A program made the translations under genes and the position numbers. From an uncultured Verrucomicrobiales bacterium (GTDB lineage Bacteria > Verrucomicrobiota > Verrucomicrobiia > Verrucomicrobiales > Akkermansiaceae), in the NCBI GenBank assembly GCA_905478925.1, contig CAJQKQ010000074.1:1-43576 (forward strand): a stretch of DNA of 43,576 bases, in the 5' to 3' direction. Under the pieces are notes generated by a model. That model was given only the letters and a program-made list of their open reading frames with translations. It did not search any database and had not been told where the DNA came from. This document shows, piece by piece, positions 7,601 through 15,841 of this stretch (position 1 is its first letter; every line of letters begins with the position of its first letter).

Positions 7601-8682
7601 AGCGCCTTGCGCAGTACCTCGAGAGCGGCAAGGGCAACAGCACGCTGCGACGCACTGCCCTGGCCTCGATCCTGTGGTGGTCGCAACCGCCGGTGCTCGA
7701 TCCGGTCGAAGGGCGCTATCGCAAGCATTCGCCCCGGGATCAGAAGCCGGTCAACAAGATCGTCGCCAGACTACTTCCCATGATCCTCAGCGAAGCGGAT
7801 CTGAGCGAGGTGCTCCTCAATGGCGTGACGCTACGTGGGGAGGCCGCGTGGCTCGATGGATTCGATGGAGTCGATGAGTATTTTGGGAAATGGCCGGCGA
7901 ATCTCCAGGTGTGCCTGCTCAGTGCCGTCGCCAAAGTCAATCATGCTGACTTGAAGTCTTTGGTGAGACTGGCGCTCGCCTCACCACACGCGGAGGTTCG
8001 AGAAATCGCCCGCAAACACGCAGCCAAGGCGGGCGTCCCGGCCTTCGACCTGCTCGTCGCAATCCTCGACGACCCCAAACCTGCAGGGCAGGGGAGAGCG
8101 GTGTTGGAGTTGGCGAAACTGGACTCGCAGCAGGCGCGCGAAAAATTGCAGGCTCTAGCGAAAGCGTACAAAGACGGTAAATCGAGCCGCGACTGGAAGC
8201 TCGAACTCTGGCAAGCGGCGAAAATGAATGGGATCGAACTTCCCGAGACACCTGACCGTCTGGAGTACGGAGGAGATCCGGAGCGCGGGAAGAAACTCGT
8301 AATGGAACACGCTGCAGCCCAATGCATCCGCTGCCACAAGGTTGGTAAGGTTGGCAGCGACCTCGGTCCGGATCTCACCAAGATCGGAGCCAGCCGCGAT
8401 CGTCCCAAACTGGTCGCGTCAATGTTGGAGCCCAATCGCGAGATTGTGGAGGGCTACGGGACGGTGCAATTGAAGATGAAAAATGGGGAAGAGATCGCTG
8501 GTGTCCTCTCCAAAAAAGAAAAAGCCAATTGGATCATCACCATGGCTGACGGCAAGCCGAGAAAGGTCGCGGCGACAGAGATCGTCAGCCACACGCTCGT
8601 CTCATTGATGCCGCCGATTGGTCTGCTGATGAAGCCCGAAGAGATTCGCGATGTCATCAGCTATCTCGCCGAGCTCAAATAA
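4699..8682 (+). CDS. DUF1080-like / PVC dehydrogenase / HEAT / cytochrome c fusion
   Basis: A 1327-residue exported protein. After a signal peptide (MKSQRNTMITAALAAIGIGL) comes a lectin-like/DUF1080-type domain (about residues 30-235, motifs HHDDFESADAAKAW and FGWQDPSHFYYVHLG), a Pro/Ala/Lys/Gln-rich linker (about 240-270), and a PVC-type beta-propeller of the putative membrane-bound dehydrogenase family (about 280-690; DRNKDGVRDWNDLT, DKDGDGFPETKEV, GPDGRVYWSLGDKG, DNDGDYPGEKERALY). About 700-1150 are HEAT-like repeats, and the C-terminal haem-binding domain carries CIRCHK (Cys1209, Cys1212, His1213). Such proteins are thought to oxidise sugars in the periplasm and pass electrons to a haem. 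The start at ATG 4699 is chosen because the signal peptide begins there; 24 upstream codons do not look coding. DUF1080 fused to this architecture suggests direct binding of a polysaccharide or glycoside. Confidence 0.88.
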   Translation: MKSQRNTMITAALAAIGIGLTGMVSGEDLPKIHHDDFESADAAKAWFPTDAKKWTIDEQAGNHVLHLHGKSDYNPPFRSPHSITLLKDKVVGDFVLTAKVMTLQKSTGHRDMVIFFGWQDPSHFYYVHLGERQDPNSSQIFIVNDAPRTAITEKNAGGIPWEDKHWHDVKVVRSVADGLIEIYFDDMEKPVKVAHDKTFQWGIIGLGSFDDLGLWDDVKINGVAVKGQKPVLPQPNRKGATQQKAPAKPAPKPKPQAQVQAALKITASADQGQDGNPPALDSGGYVVTEWATDPSIARSVAISLDDHGRAYLAVARRRKESSLDIRHHQDLVKTDLSFETVEDRRKYYREHLTGKSWLPDRNKDGVRDWNDLTVQKDSLVQVADIDGDGSAESIRVVGEFHTEVTGITAGVQAVGGDVFVTAEPDFLRYTDKDGDGFPETKEVVSTGYQVHMGQGGHNLSGVALGPDGRVYWSLGDKGHYVKTKEGKTYHAPNSGAIFRCEMDGSKVERYSTGERNAQELAFDAYGNLFSMDNDGDYPGEKERALYITEGSEHGWRLNWQWLRKQDFTKISGIAAYNPWMDEKLFLPDRENHAAYLTPTIGNFGPGPCGFTSNPGTALSEALSDCFFMTNNKNEVRIFKFQPSGAFFSFEEQPAIKGGLANTGLAFGPDGALYSASYGGDRGSIFRFDVAEGQRHPARAETQRILAMDSAKSAAEELGIWLDHADQRVRMKGQFELVRRGLAGGGLDVLQKALVGAKTKLGKIHAIWGIGQLSRTEPAVLTFVLPAWHSGDPELIAQAAKVTGDIPGGVAFHEGLLAGLEHESPRVQFFCAIALGNRGYRKAIPALVELLATGGAVDPYLRHAAVMGLKGTMSPDQLAGLSSHESKAVRLGAIVALRKLHAPEVRAFLDDTDEFVLLEAARAIHDDQSIPDALADLSGVLEKSNFGNEALMRRVINAAFRNGSATDLQRLAQYLESGKGNSTLRRTALASILWWSQPPVLDPVEGRYRKHSPRDQKPVNKIVARLLPMILSEADLSEVLLNGVTLRGEAAWLDGFDGVDEYFGKWPANLQVCLLSAVAKVNHADLKSLVRLALASPHAEVREIARKHAAKAGVPAFDLLVAILDDPKPAGQGRAVLELAKLDSQQAREKLQALAKAYKDGKSSRDWKLELWQAAKMNGIELPETPDRLEYGGDPERGKKLVMEHAAAQCIRCHKVGKVGSDLGPDLTKIGASRDRPKLVASMLEPNREIVEGYGTVQLKMKNGEEIAGVLSKKEKANWIITMADGKPRKVAATEIVSHTLVSLMPPIGLLMKPEEIRDVISYLAELK

Positions 8683-8858
8683 TCGGCCGTATTTGCTGCG
8701 GTAGCTGCTCCGTGGTCCTGAGCGCACTTGAGCGCACTTGCGGGCTCCAAGGTGGAACCGATGTCGCATTTGGATCTGGTGGGCCACTGCAATTTGGAGC
8801 GAAGGGGCGGCTTCAGGCGCTCTTGTCTTGGTACCGTCTTTCCGCGACACTCTTGGCC

Positions 8859-10364
8859 ATGAAACGTTTTCTTACCTTCGTCGCGCTGCTCTTCGCTCTT
8901 CCCGCGTTCGCTGCGGAGAAGAATATCATCTTTTTCATCACCGATGACGAGAGTCCCACGCTCGGTTGCTACGGAGACACGGTCGCCGTCACGCCACACA
9001 TCGATGCCCTGGCGAAAGACGGCACACTCTTCCGCAATGCCTTTGCCACCACCGCGAGCTGCAGCGCGAGTCGATCGGTCGTCATGTCCGGGATGCACAA
9101 TCACAAGAACGGGCAGTTTGGCCACCAGCACGCCTTCCACGGGTTCTCGTCATTCCACGATGTCGCCAGCCTCGCGCTCCCGCGTGTCCTCGCCAACGAG
9201 GGATATCGCACCGGGCACATCGGTAAATACCATGTCGCGCCCGAGCAGGTGTACCACTTCGAGACGTTCCTCAAAGGGCCCGGTCGCAATGCGGTGGAGA
9301 TGGCGAACAACGCGAAGGACTTCATCACCGCGAAGGGTGACAAGCCGTTCTTCCTCTACTTCGCCACGACCGATCCCCACCGCGGCGGCGGGAAGGATAA
9401 GACCTCGACGCGCGAATTGAAGCCCGACCTCTTTGGCAATCTCCCCAGAAAAGGTGGGCACAAGGGAGTCGAGGAAGTGTTCTTCGATCCGGCGAAAGTG
9501 CCGATCCCACCGTTCCTCCCGGACACCCCTGAAACGCGCGAGGAACTCGCCCAGTACTACCAGTCCTGCTCGCGCATCGACCAGGGGCTCGGTCGACTTG
9601 TCGCGATACTCAAAGAGGCGGGCATCTACGATAAGACGCTCATCGTCTTCACGGCCGATCACGGCATGGCTTTCTCCGGGGGAAAGACGACGGTCTACGA
9701 GGGCGGCTTGCGGGTGCCCTTCGTCGTGCGCAATCCCTACGAAGCGAAGCGCGGCATCGAGTCGCAAGCGATGATCAGTCATATCGACATCACGCCGAGC
9801 TTGCTCGATTTCGTCGGGGGCCTGGACGAGGAGAACAGCCCGAAGAAGTGGGTCAACCCGAAGGATTTCTGGAAGGGGAAGGCACATGCCGCACGCGAAA
9901 ATCGCAGCGGCGGCCACACCTTTCGCAACTACCACGGCAAGTCATGGGTTCCGATTCTCGGGAAGCCCGACGGCGAGCACTGGCAGACGATCTTCGCCTC
10001 GCACACTTTCCACGAGATCCAGATGTACTACCCGATGCGTGTCGTTAGGGACAAAAAATACAAGCTGATCTGGAACATCGCCCACGGCCTCTCGTACCCT
10101 TTTGCGTCTGACCTCTGGGCGGCCTCCAGTTGGCAGGCGCAGTATCGGAAAAGCATGAGCGCGCCCTATGGCACCAAGACCGTCGGTCAGTACATCCAGC
10201 GCCCGAAATTCGAGCTCTACGACATCGCCAACGATCCGAACGAATCGAAGAACCTAGCGGGCGACCCCGAGAGCGCGGAACTGCTCACGGAGTACCAAGA
10301 CAAGCTCAAGGCGTTTCAGAAACGCATGGATGATCCGTGGATCATGAAGTGGGACTACGAGTAG
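8859..10364 (+). CDS. Sulfatase, N-sulfoglucosamine sulfohydrolase-like (S1_8)
   Basis: The 501-residue secreted sulfatase begins at ATG 8859 with a signal peptide (MKRFLTFVALLFALPAFA). Metal-binding DD is in FFITDDESPTLGCYG, the maturation motif is CSASR (Cys68, the residue converted to formylglycine), followed by SVVMSGMHNHKNGQFGHQ, which matches heparan N-sulfatase-like enzymes. HIGKYHVAPE supplies the Lys/His pair and FTADHGMAFSGGKTTVYEGGLRVPF the C-terminal metal ligands. The C-terminal subdomain ends normally (KFELYDIANDPNESKNLAG), so all catalytic parts are present. The upstream in-frame sequence to 8712 lacks a signal peptide and was excluded. It needs FGE or anSME for maturation; none is in the window. 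Substrate is inferred only. Confidence 0.9.
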   Translation: MKRFLTFVALLFALPAFAAEKNIIFFITDDESPTLGCYGDTVAVTPHIDALAKDGTLFRNAFATTASCSASRSVVMSGMHNHKNGQFGHQHAFHGFSSFHDVASLALPRVLANEGYRTGHIGKYHVAPEQVYHFETFLKGPGRNAVEMANNAKDFITAKGDKPFFLYFATTDPHRGGGKDKTSTRELKPDLFGNLPRKGGHKGVEEVFFDPAKVPIPPFLPDTPETREELAQYYQSCSRIDQGLGRLVAILKEAGIYDKTLIVFTADHGMAFSGGKTTVYEGGLRVPFVVRNPYEAKRGIESQAMISHIDITPSLLDFVGGLDEENSPKKWVNPKDFWKGKAHAARENRSGGHTFRNYHGKSWVPILGKPDGEHWQTIFASHTFHEIQMYYPMRVVRDKKYKLIWNIAHGLSYPFASDLWAASSWQAQYRKSMSAPYGTKTVGQYIQRPKFELYDIANDPNESKNLAGDPESAELLTEYQDKLKAFQKRMDDPWIMKWDYE

Positions 10365-10634
10365 CGGAGCGTGCATATCGACGAATTGCTATTGCATGGC
10401 CAGGTTCAAGGACTGGCGATCACACCGCGTGGCATGGAGCTCCCTGGAGCGATTGGGATTCGACGCCAATCTCGTCGCGGGAGACTTCGGTCAATTTTTC
10501 GATCAGCACTCCGTGAAAGATGCTGGCTGCTAGGAATTTACTTTTGAGGCTGAGCTGTTCAGGGCGGCTTGGGGTCGGACGACTGCGGCTGAAAAATTGA
10601 TTCTCTTGTCATGGAATCCAGGTAGGCTCCCGAC
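10365..10634 (+). other. Intergenic stretch with element copy 2
   Basis: Between two tandem sulfatase genes. A 45-codon open frame (10397-10534) starts MARFKDWRSHRVAWSSLERL but matches no family I know and runs into a repeat, so I do not call it a gene. The only recognised structure is the CTGCTAGGAATTT element at 10527-10590. Confidence 0.4.
10527..10590 (+). repeat. CTGCTAGGAATTTGC-type element, copy 2
   Basis: CTGCTAGGAATTTACTTTTG then AGGCTGAGCTGTTCAGGGCG. The central CTGA-GCTGT-TCAG can form a hairpin and is shared with copy 3. The tail is diverged (TCGGACGACTGCGGCTGAAA). It ends about 45 bases before the start of the next sulfatase gene. Confidence 0.75.
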
Positions 10635-12128
10635 ATGCGGACTCTCACCCTGATCCTTTGCCTCGCCGCCTCAACCTTCGCCGCGGACCAGCGCCCCAAC
10701 GTGGTCCTGATCATGTGCGATGACATGGGCTTCAGCGATATCGGCTGCTACGGCGGGGAGGTCGAAACACCCCATCTCGACAAGCTCGCGGAGAGCGGGA
10801 TCCGCTTCCGGCAGTTCTACAACAATGCCAAGTGCGAGCACACGCGCGCTTCGCTGGTCTCCGGGCAGTGGTGGCACCATGTCGGCGCGTCCGCGTCGGT
10901 CAGCTACAAGGGCAAGACCTTCGGCACACGCATGCGGGATGCGGGCTACCGCACGCTGATGGTCGGCAAGTGGCATGCGGGCCAAACGCCTTACCAGCGG
11001 GGATTCGACCGCTACTACGGACTGACCGATGGTTGCTGCAACTTCTGGAATCCGGGTCACGCCCGACCAGGTGAACCCGAGCCGGCGAAGAAAAAGGCGA
11101 GACGCTGGGCCATCGACGATCAGGAATTCAAGCCCTACACCCCGAAGGACAAGGACTTCTACACGACCGATGCATTCACCGACCACGCCTTGGACTATCT
11201 CGAGGAATACCGCGAAGAAGAAAAGCCGTTCTTCCTCTATGTCGCCTACACCGCTCCACACTATCCGCTGCACGTATCGAAGGAAGACGTCGCCAAGTAT
11301 CGCGGCCGTTACGGAAAAATCGGCTGGGACAAGTTGAGGGAGCAGCGCTTTGCCAAGCAGAAGAAACTCGGCGTCCACATGCCCAACACGAAGCTGAGCC
11401 CTCGGGATTCCGAGTTGCCGGCGTGGAAGGACATCAAGCAAACTGATCGCGACGGGTGGGACCTGCGCATGGCCGCTTACGTCGCGATGATCGACCGCAT
11501 GGATCGCAACATCGGGCGCTTGCTGGCCAAGCTCGACGACCTCGGCGAGGCGGACAACACGGTGGTCTTCTTCCTTTCGGACAACGGCGCGTGCCCGGAC
11601 TCGGCCGACCGCTCGACGGTGAAGGGCTCGATGCCGTGGGAGGTGACCAGCTACCTGACACAGGGCCGCGTGTGGGCGAACGCGAGCAATACGCCCTACC
11701 GCAAATACAAGACGACCGATTACGAAGGTGGCACCCACACCCCGATGATCGCCTACTGGCCGGGCAAGACCGCCGGTGGCGGGTGGACAAACCAAGTCGG
11801 GCACCTGATCGATTTCACGCCAACGCTGCTGGAGCTCGCCGGGGTGGAGGTGCCGGCATCCTTGCCGGGCCATTCGCTGGTCCCAGTGCTCAAGGGTCAG
11901 GAGATCAATCGGCCTTGGCCAATCTACTGGCAGTTCGGCGGATCATCCGCGATGCGCGATCGCGATTGGAAGATCGTCCGCAGTGGCAAGAAGGCGTCGT
12001 GGGAACTCTACGACTTGTCGCAGGACCCCACCGAGGTGAACGATCTCACGTCGACCCATCCAGACCGCACCGCGGAGATGGCCGCGCAGTGGGACACTTG
12101 GTGGAAGGACAAAGGGAAGGTGGAATAG
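10635..12128 (+). CDS. Secreted arylsulfatase-type protein with CEHTR active-site motif
   Basis: A 497-residue sulfatase: signal peptide (MRTLTLILCLAASTFAA), metal-binding DD in VVLIMCDDMGFSDIGCYGG, active-site region NAKCEHTRASLVSGQWW (Cys67), MVGKWHAGQTPYQRGFDRYYG (Lys and His ligands) and VVFFLSDNGACPDSADRS (DNG metal ligands), then the C-terminal subdomain ending ELYDLSQDPTEVNDL. The maturation motif reads C-E-H-T-R where the usual pattern has Pro, Ala or Ser at the third position, so formylglycine formation is not assured although the Cys and Arg are present. The start at ATG 10635 is the only sensible one. It follows an S1_8-like sulfatase in tandem, but a repeat lies between them, so cotranscription is uncertain. 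Confidence 0.88.
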   Translation: MRTLTLILCLAASTFAADQRPNVVLIMCDDMGFSDIGCYGGEVETPHLDKLAESGIRFRQFYNNAKCEHTRASLVSGQWWHHVGASASVSYKGKTFGTRMRDAGYRTLMVGKWHAGQTPYQRGFDRYYGLTDGCCNFWNPGHARPGEPEPAKKKARRWAIDDQEFKPYTPKDKDFYTTDAFTDHALDYLEEYREEEKPFFLYVAYTAPHYPLHVSKEDVAKYRGRYGKIGWDKLREQRFAKQKKLGVHMPNTKLSPRDSELPAWKDIKQTDRDGWDLRMAAYVAMIDRMDRNIGRLLAKLDDLGEADNTVVFFLSDNGACPDSADRSTVKGSMPWEVTSYLTQGRVWANASNTPYRKYKTTDYEGGTHTPMIAYWPGKTAGGGWTNQVGHLIDFTPTLLELAGVEVPASLPGHSLVPVLKGQEINRPWPIYWQFGGSSAMRDRDWKIVRSGKKASWELYDLSQDPTEVNDLTSTHPDRTAEMAAQWDTWWKDKGKVE

Positions 12129-12184
12129 AAGAGTCACCCGATGGCCAACTGATCGAGCTTTAACGCACCGTCGAAGACCGGTCT

Positions 12185-12793
12185 TCAGGAAATACGGTGC
12201 AGCTTGTAGGGCGGGACTTTCCCGGCGTTCCACTGGCAGAGGTAGAGGTTTTCCTGATCATCCACGCAGACATCGTGTCCGTGGGTGACGAGATCCCACT
12301 GTTTCATGAACGGCAGGATCTTGCCCTCCGCATCGTAGGCGGGGGCGGCTCCGCCGGGGCCAGAGACAGGTCGGTTGTCCTTGTCGAGGATGATGATGAA
12401 ACCGCGCCCCTTCCACATACGGTAGTCGTTTTCCTTGAAGCCGAAACAGGCGCCGGAATACAGGTGGTCGCCCTTGATGACGTGGCGGCTGAGGAAGGCT
12501 CCGGGGAGATAGGTGCTCCTGAGAAACTCACCATCGAGCGTGAACCAAGTGAACTCGTTGCGTATCCGTGCGGTGCAGAGAAGCAAGGGCTCCGGGCCTC
12601 GTGCATCGATGGCAATGCCATGTGCCTGAATGAACTTTCCCTTGTTGTCCGGTAAATTACTACGTCCGCCGAACTTGCGGATGTATTTCCCTTCCTTGGA
12701 ATACTGGATGATGAACTGGGAGCCGTAGCCATCGATCACATAGATGTCACCGTTCGGGGCGATCGCGGTCTCCGTGGGGACATAGTTGGCTCC
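12185..12793 (-). pseudogene. 5'-truncated six-bladed beta-propeller (NHL-like) gene
   Basis: On the minus strand about 200 codons encode the C-terminal part of an NHL/6-bladed propeller: GANYVPTETAIAPNGDIYV, then DGYGSQFIIQYSKEGKYIRK, FGGRSNLP, HGIAIDARGPEPLL and DLVTHGHDVCVDDQENLYL. The frame stays open upstream of the first internal ATG (12739) with clearly conserved sequence to GAN at about 12793, then turns into junk with no ATG. Related proteins have roughly 150-200 more residues plus a signal peptide at this side. A scrap of the GGCGG repeat family lies at 12830-12858, just beyond the break. Downstream end is intact (YKLHRIS, stop). A shorter protein from ATG 12739 is conceivable but would be an incomplete propeller. 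Confidence 0.75.
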
Positions 12794-12918
12794 TACACAA
12801 GCGATGAAAAATAGAAATGACCACCCAGCCTTCGCGTAAAGCTACGGCGGCCAGGCGGATTTCACGGATTAAAGGATCAGGAAATAACCACAAAACCGTT
12901 CATCTCGCTCTGGCTGCG

Positions 12919-12998
12919 CTGCTAGGAATTTGCCTTTTGAGGCTGAGCTGTTCAGGGCGCTATTGGAGGCGGCGGAGAGGGAGAAAGGCGAGGGGTTG
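12919..12998 (+). repeat. CTGCTAGGAATTTGC-type element, copy 3
   Basis: CTGCTAGGAATTTGCCTTTTG, AGGCTGAGCTGTTCAGGGCG and GGAGAGGGAGAAAGGCGAGG. The hairpin region is identical to copy 2. The element ends about 50 bases before the ThuA-like gene. Note the duplicated C in GCCTTTT. Confidence 0.8.
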
Positions 12999-13049
12999 AT
13001 AAAGAAATTTTTTAGTGCCCAAGTCTCGATTTCTTTCTAGGATCTGGCC

Positions 13050-13877
13050 ATGACTTCCCGAATCAAAACTATTCTTGCTGTGGCAATGTTTGGCATGCTC
13101 GCTCTCATTGTCACCCCGCGAGCTCAGGAAAAGGAGGCTGCGGAGACCAAAGGTGAGGTCAAGCCGCTGCGTGCTCTCATGGTGACCGGCGGCTGCTGCC
13201 ACGACTACGAAGTACAGAAACTCATCATCAGCACGGGCATCAGCAAACGGGCGAATGTCGCGTGGACGATCGTCCATGAAGGCGGTGGCAGCCGCGACCA
13301 CAAAGTCAGCATCTACAGCAAGGCGGACTGGGCGAAGGGCTACGATGTCATCGTCCACAACGAGTGTTTCGGCGGTGTCAAAGATGACGCTTTCATCGAG
13401 GGGATCACCAAGGCGCACAAGGAAGGCACCGGCAGCGTCGCGCTCCATTGCACCGCCCACAGCTACCGCGCAGCCAAGACCGACGAGTGGCGCAAGATGC
13501 TCGGTGTCAGCTCCTACAACCACGGGCCGAAAAATCCCATCATCATGAAGAACCTCAAAAAGGACCACCCGGTCATGAAGGGCTTCCCGGACACCTGGAC
13601 CACCCCGAACGGCGAGCTCTACAACATCGATAAAATCTGGGACACCGCCACCCCGCTGGCGATGGGCAAGGCTGCCGGAAAAGAGAACGTCTGCGTGTGG
13701 GTCAACAAGTATGGGAAAGGCCGCACATTCGGCACCACGATCGGCCACCACAACGAGACGATGATGGAGAAAACCTACCTCGACCTCATCACCCGCGGTC
13801 TGCTCTGGTCCTGCGACAAGCTTGCTGCCGATGGCACTCCCAAGCCTGGCTACGCGCCCACAGCGGCAACGAAATAG
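13050..13877 (+). CDS. Secreted ThuA-like domain protein
   Basis: The 275-residue protein has an N-terminal hydrophobic leader (MTSRIKTILAVAMFGMLALIV) and then a ThuA-like (glutamine amidotransferase-like, trehalose-utilisation) domain, about residues 42-262: LMVTGGCCHDYEVQK, a central YDVIVHNECFGG, GSVALHCTAHSYR (nucleophile-elbow-like Cys and conserved His), GPKNPIIMKNLKKDHPVMKG, and WVNKYGKGRTFGTTIGHH near the end. In PVC bacteria such proteins are common beside dehydrogenase/cytochrome and sulfatase genes and their reaction is not established. The ATG at 13050 opens a normal signal peptide. The gene stands alone, between two repeat elements. Confidence 0.85.
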   Translation: MTSRIKTILAVAMFGMLALIVTPRAQEKEAAETKGEVKPLRALMVTGGCCHDYEVQKLIISTGISKRANVAWTIVHEGGGSRDHKVSIYSKADWAKGYDVIVHNECFGGVKDDAFIEGITKAHKEGTGSVALHCTAHSYRAAKTDEWRKMLGVSSYNHGPKNPIIMKNLKKDHPVMKGFPDTWTTPNGELYNIDKIWDTATPLAMGKAAGKENVCVWVNKYGKGRTFGTTIGHHNETMMEKTYLDLITRGLLWSCDKLAADGTPKPGYAPTAATK

Positions 13878-14000
13878 GCGTCAGACCGGGATGCCCCCCA
13901 CCAACCCGCGCCCGACAGGCGGTCAGGGGCGCCGTGGTCAGAAAGGGACTTTCCTCGCAATGGGTGGCGTTCTTTCACGTATGCCGCTAGACCTATGCCA

Positions 14001-14080
14001 ACAACCCCCTTTCACCCCTCTGCTATCCCCTCAACGGCGGCCTCAAGCCGCCTCACCTCAAAAGCAAATTCCTAGCAGCC
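14001..14080 (-). repeat. CTGCTAGGAATTTGC-type element, copy 4 (minus)
   Basis: Read on the minus strand: GGCTGCTAGGAATTTGCTTT, then GAGGTGAGGCGGCTTGAGGC and CGCCGTTGAGGGGATAGC, then AGAGGGGTGAAAGGGGGTTG. The hairpin is GGCGGC-TTGAG-GCCGCC, perfectly paired but different in sequence from copy 1. The TAGGAATTTGC end lies only 13 bases from the start codon of the GH32 gene (14094), inside its leader. Confidence 0.8.
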
Positions 14081-14093
14081 AGAAAAGAAACCG

Positions 14094-15728
14094 ATGAAAA
14101 AGTCCACACTCCAACGACCATTTTCCATAAACCTTGCCGCAAAAGCGACCATCTTTGCGTTGACTACTCTTTGCGCGCTTGAGCACGCCATGGCGGATGA
14201 GAGCAAGCAGTTTGATAACTTCGAGTCCTACGCCGGGACTGGGTATGGCCAGCCTCACAGGCCGCTGTTTCACTTCACCTCACTAAGAAACTGGATTAAC
14301 GATCCCAACGGCCTGCTCTACTACGATGGCGAATACCATCTCTTCTTCCAGCACAACCCCCTTGGGAAGGTCTGGGGCAATATGACCTGGGGGCACGCCG
14401 TCAGCACGGATCTTGTCCGCTGGAAGCAGCTGCCTCACGCCATCCTACCTTACGGCAACGGTTATATCTTCTCTGGCACGGGAGTGGTGGATCACAATAA
14501 CTCGCTCGGTTTTCAGGAAGGTGACACCAAGACACTGGCACTGATGTATTCCTACGCGCTAGATACCCGTCTGCGTTTCGGGGTATTCACGCCACCGGAG
14601 AAGAATCAATATTATCAGGGCATCGCCTACAGTACTGACCGCGGTCGCACCTTCCAACTCCTCAACGAGGGCGGACCGGTCATTCCCAACCAAGGGATGG
14701 ACCTGGATCCCAACGGAACCGAGCGTGATCCGAAACTTTTCTGGCACGAACCCAGTGGAAAATGGATCACAACCCTCTGGCTCGGTGACAAAAGCAATGG
14801 GCGGGTCCGTTTCTTCTCGTCCACCGATCTCAGAAACTGGAAGTTCGAAAGCGATCTCGTTCGGCCATGGGCATGGGAGTGCTTTGATTTGTTCGAGCTA
14901 CCTGTCCTGGATAAGGATGGAAACCTGCCAGAAGGTGACAAGCTTCAGAAAAAGTGGCTCATCTTTGATGGAAGTCTGGATTACGAGGTGGGGTCCTTCG
15001 ACGGAAAAACCTTTAAATCTGAGCAGGCGAAACTTAACCACAAACTGGGGCAATGGAATGCCGCCCAGACCTTCAACAATATGCCGGGTGAGCGCAGGGT
15101 CATCATCGGTTGGCTGACCGGGAGTCAGTTCCCGAACAAGGGTATGCCTTTTGCCCATCAGCTTTCTTTCCCCGCAGAACTATCCATTCGGGACACCGGT
15201 AATGGGATACAGATGTATCGCTGGCCGATTGATGAGATCAAATCCCTTTATGGAAAGACCTGGAAACTTCCAGCAGGCATCACCCCAGCCGAGGCGAATA
15301 AAAAGCTAGAGGATATCAGCCTGGAAGCGATGGATCTCTCACTGGAATTCAAGCCGGATGAGGCTGAGGACATGGTCATCAAAATAAGGGGAAGCATTCT
15401 CAAAGTTGACGCTAAGAAAAAGCAGCTTGAGGTGAGTGCCAAGCCTCTGCCAAAGCAGCTTGAGGTGAGTGCTAAGCCTCAGCCAAAGCAGCGTCCCGGG
15501 CGAAAGGATGTGATGAAAGATGCGATCAACGAAGACGGCACCGTAAAGCTCCGCATCCTGGTGGATCGCGGTTCGATCGAGGTCTTCTTGAACGATGGGA
15601 TAACGGTTCTGACTCATTCGATCATCCATGAGCTTGAGGACACGAAGATATCGTTTGAAGACGGCGGCAAGACGGTTATAAAATCGATGGAAATCAATGA
15701 GGTCACGAGTTCGTGGAAGAACAGATGA
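14094..15728 (+). CDS. GH32 fructan hydrolase (levanase/beta-fructosidase-like)
   Basis: A 544-residue secreted glycoside hydrolase of family 32. After a signal peptide (to about HAMA, residue 34) comes a five-bladed propeller with the three catalytic residues: Asp70 in NWINDPNG (nucleophile), Asp212 in ERDPKLF (transition-state stabiliser) and Glu262 in WECFDLFELPV (acid/base). The C-terminal beta-sandwich ends in ILVDRGSIEVFLNDG, the usual GH32 signature. It should cut beta-fructosides such as levan, inulin or sucrose. The C-terminal domain carries an extra 11-residue tandem repeat from a 33-bp duplication (15420-15485). ATG 14094 is preceded by an A/G-rich stretch (AGAAAAGAAA) inside repeat-bounded leader DNA. 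Confidence 0.92.
   Translation: MKKSTLQRPFSINLAAKATIFALTTLCALEHAMADESKQFDNFESYAGTGYGQPHRPLFHFTSLRNWINDPNGLLYYDGEYHLFFQHNPLGKVWGNMTWGHAVSTDLVRWKQLPHAILPYGNGYIFSGTGVVDHNNSLGFQEGDTKTLALMYSYALDTRLRFGVFTPPEKNQYYQGIAYSTDRGRTFQLLNEGGPVIPNQGMDLDPNGTERDPKLFWHEPSGKWITTLWLGDKSNGRVRFFSSTDLRNWKFESDLVRPWAWECFDLFELPVLDKDGNLPEGDKLQKKWLIFDGSLDYEVGSFDGKTFKSEQAKLNHKLGQWNAAQTFNNMPGERRVIIGWLTGSQFPNKGMPFAHQLSFPAELSIRDTGNGIQMYRWPIDEIKSLYGKTWKLPAGITPAEANKKLEDISLEAMDLSLEFKPDEAEDMVIKIRGSILKVDAKKKQLEVSAKPLPKQLEVSAKPQPKQRPGRKDVMKDAINEDGTVKLRILVDRGSIEVFLNDGITVLTHSIIHELEDTKISFEDGGKTVIKSMEINEVTSSWKNR
15420..15485 (+). repeat. 33-bp tandem duplication inside GH32
   Basis: Two adjacent 33-bp units (15420-15452, 15453-15485) differ at only a few bases and encode KQLEVSAKPLP then KQLEVSAKPQP. 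In-frame, so it lengthens the linker strand of the C-terminal domain rather than breaking it. Confidence 0.85.
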
Positions 15729-15841
15729 GGAAAGACTCTATCCTATTGATGATGTAGAAAATCAGGGACGCAGACCGAAGCATCAAGTATGTAATCAAGG
15801 GAATAAACACGATGAATAAATCTAACTTTATCAAAACTATC

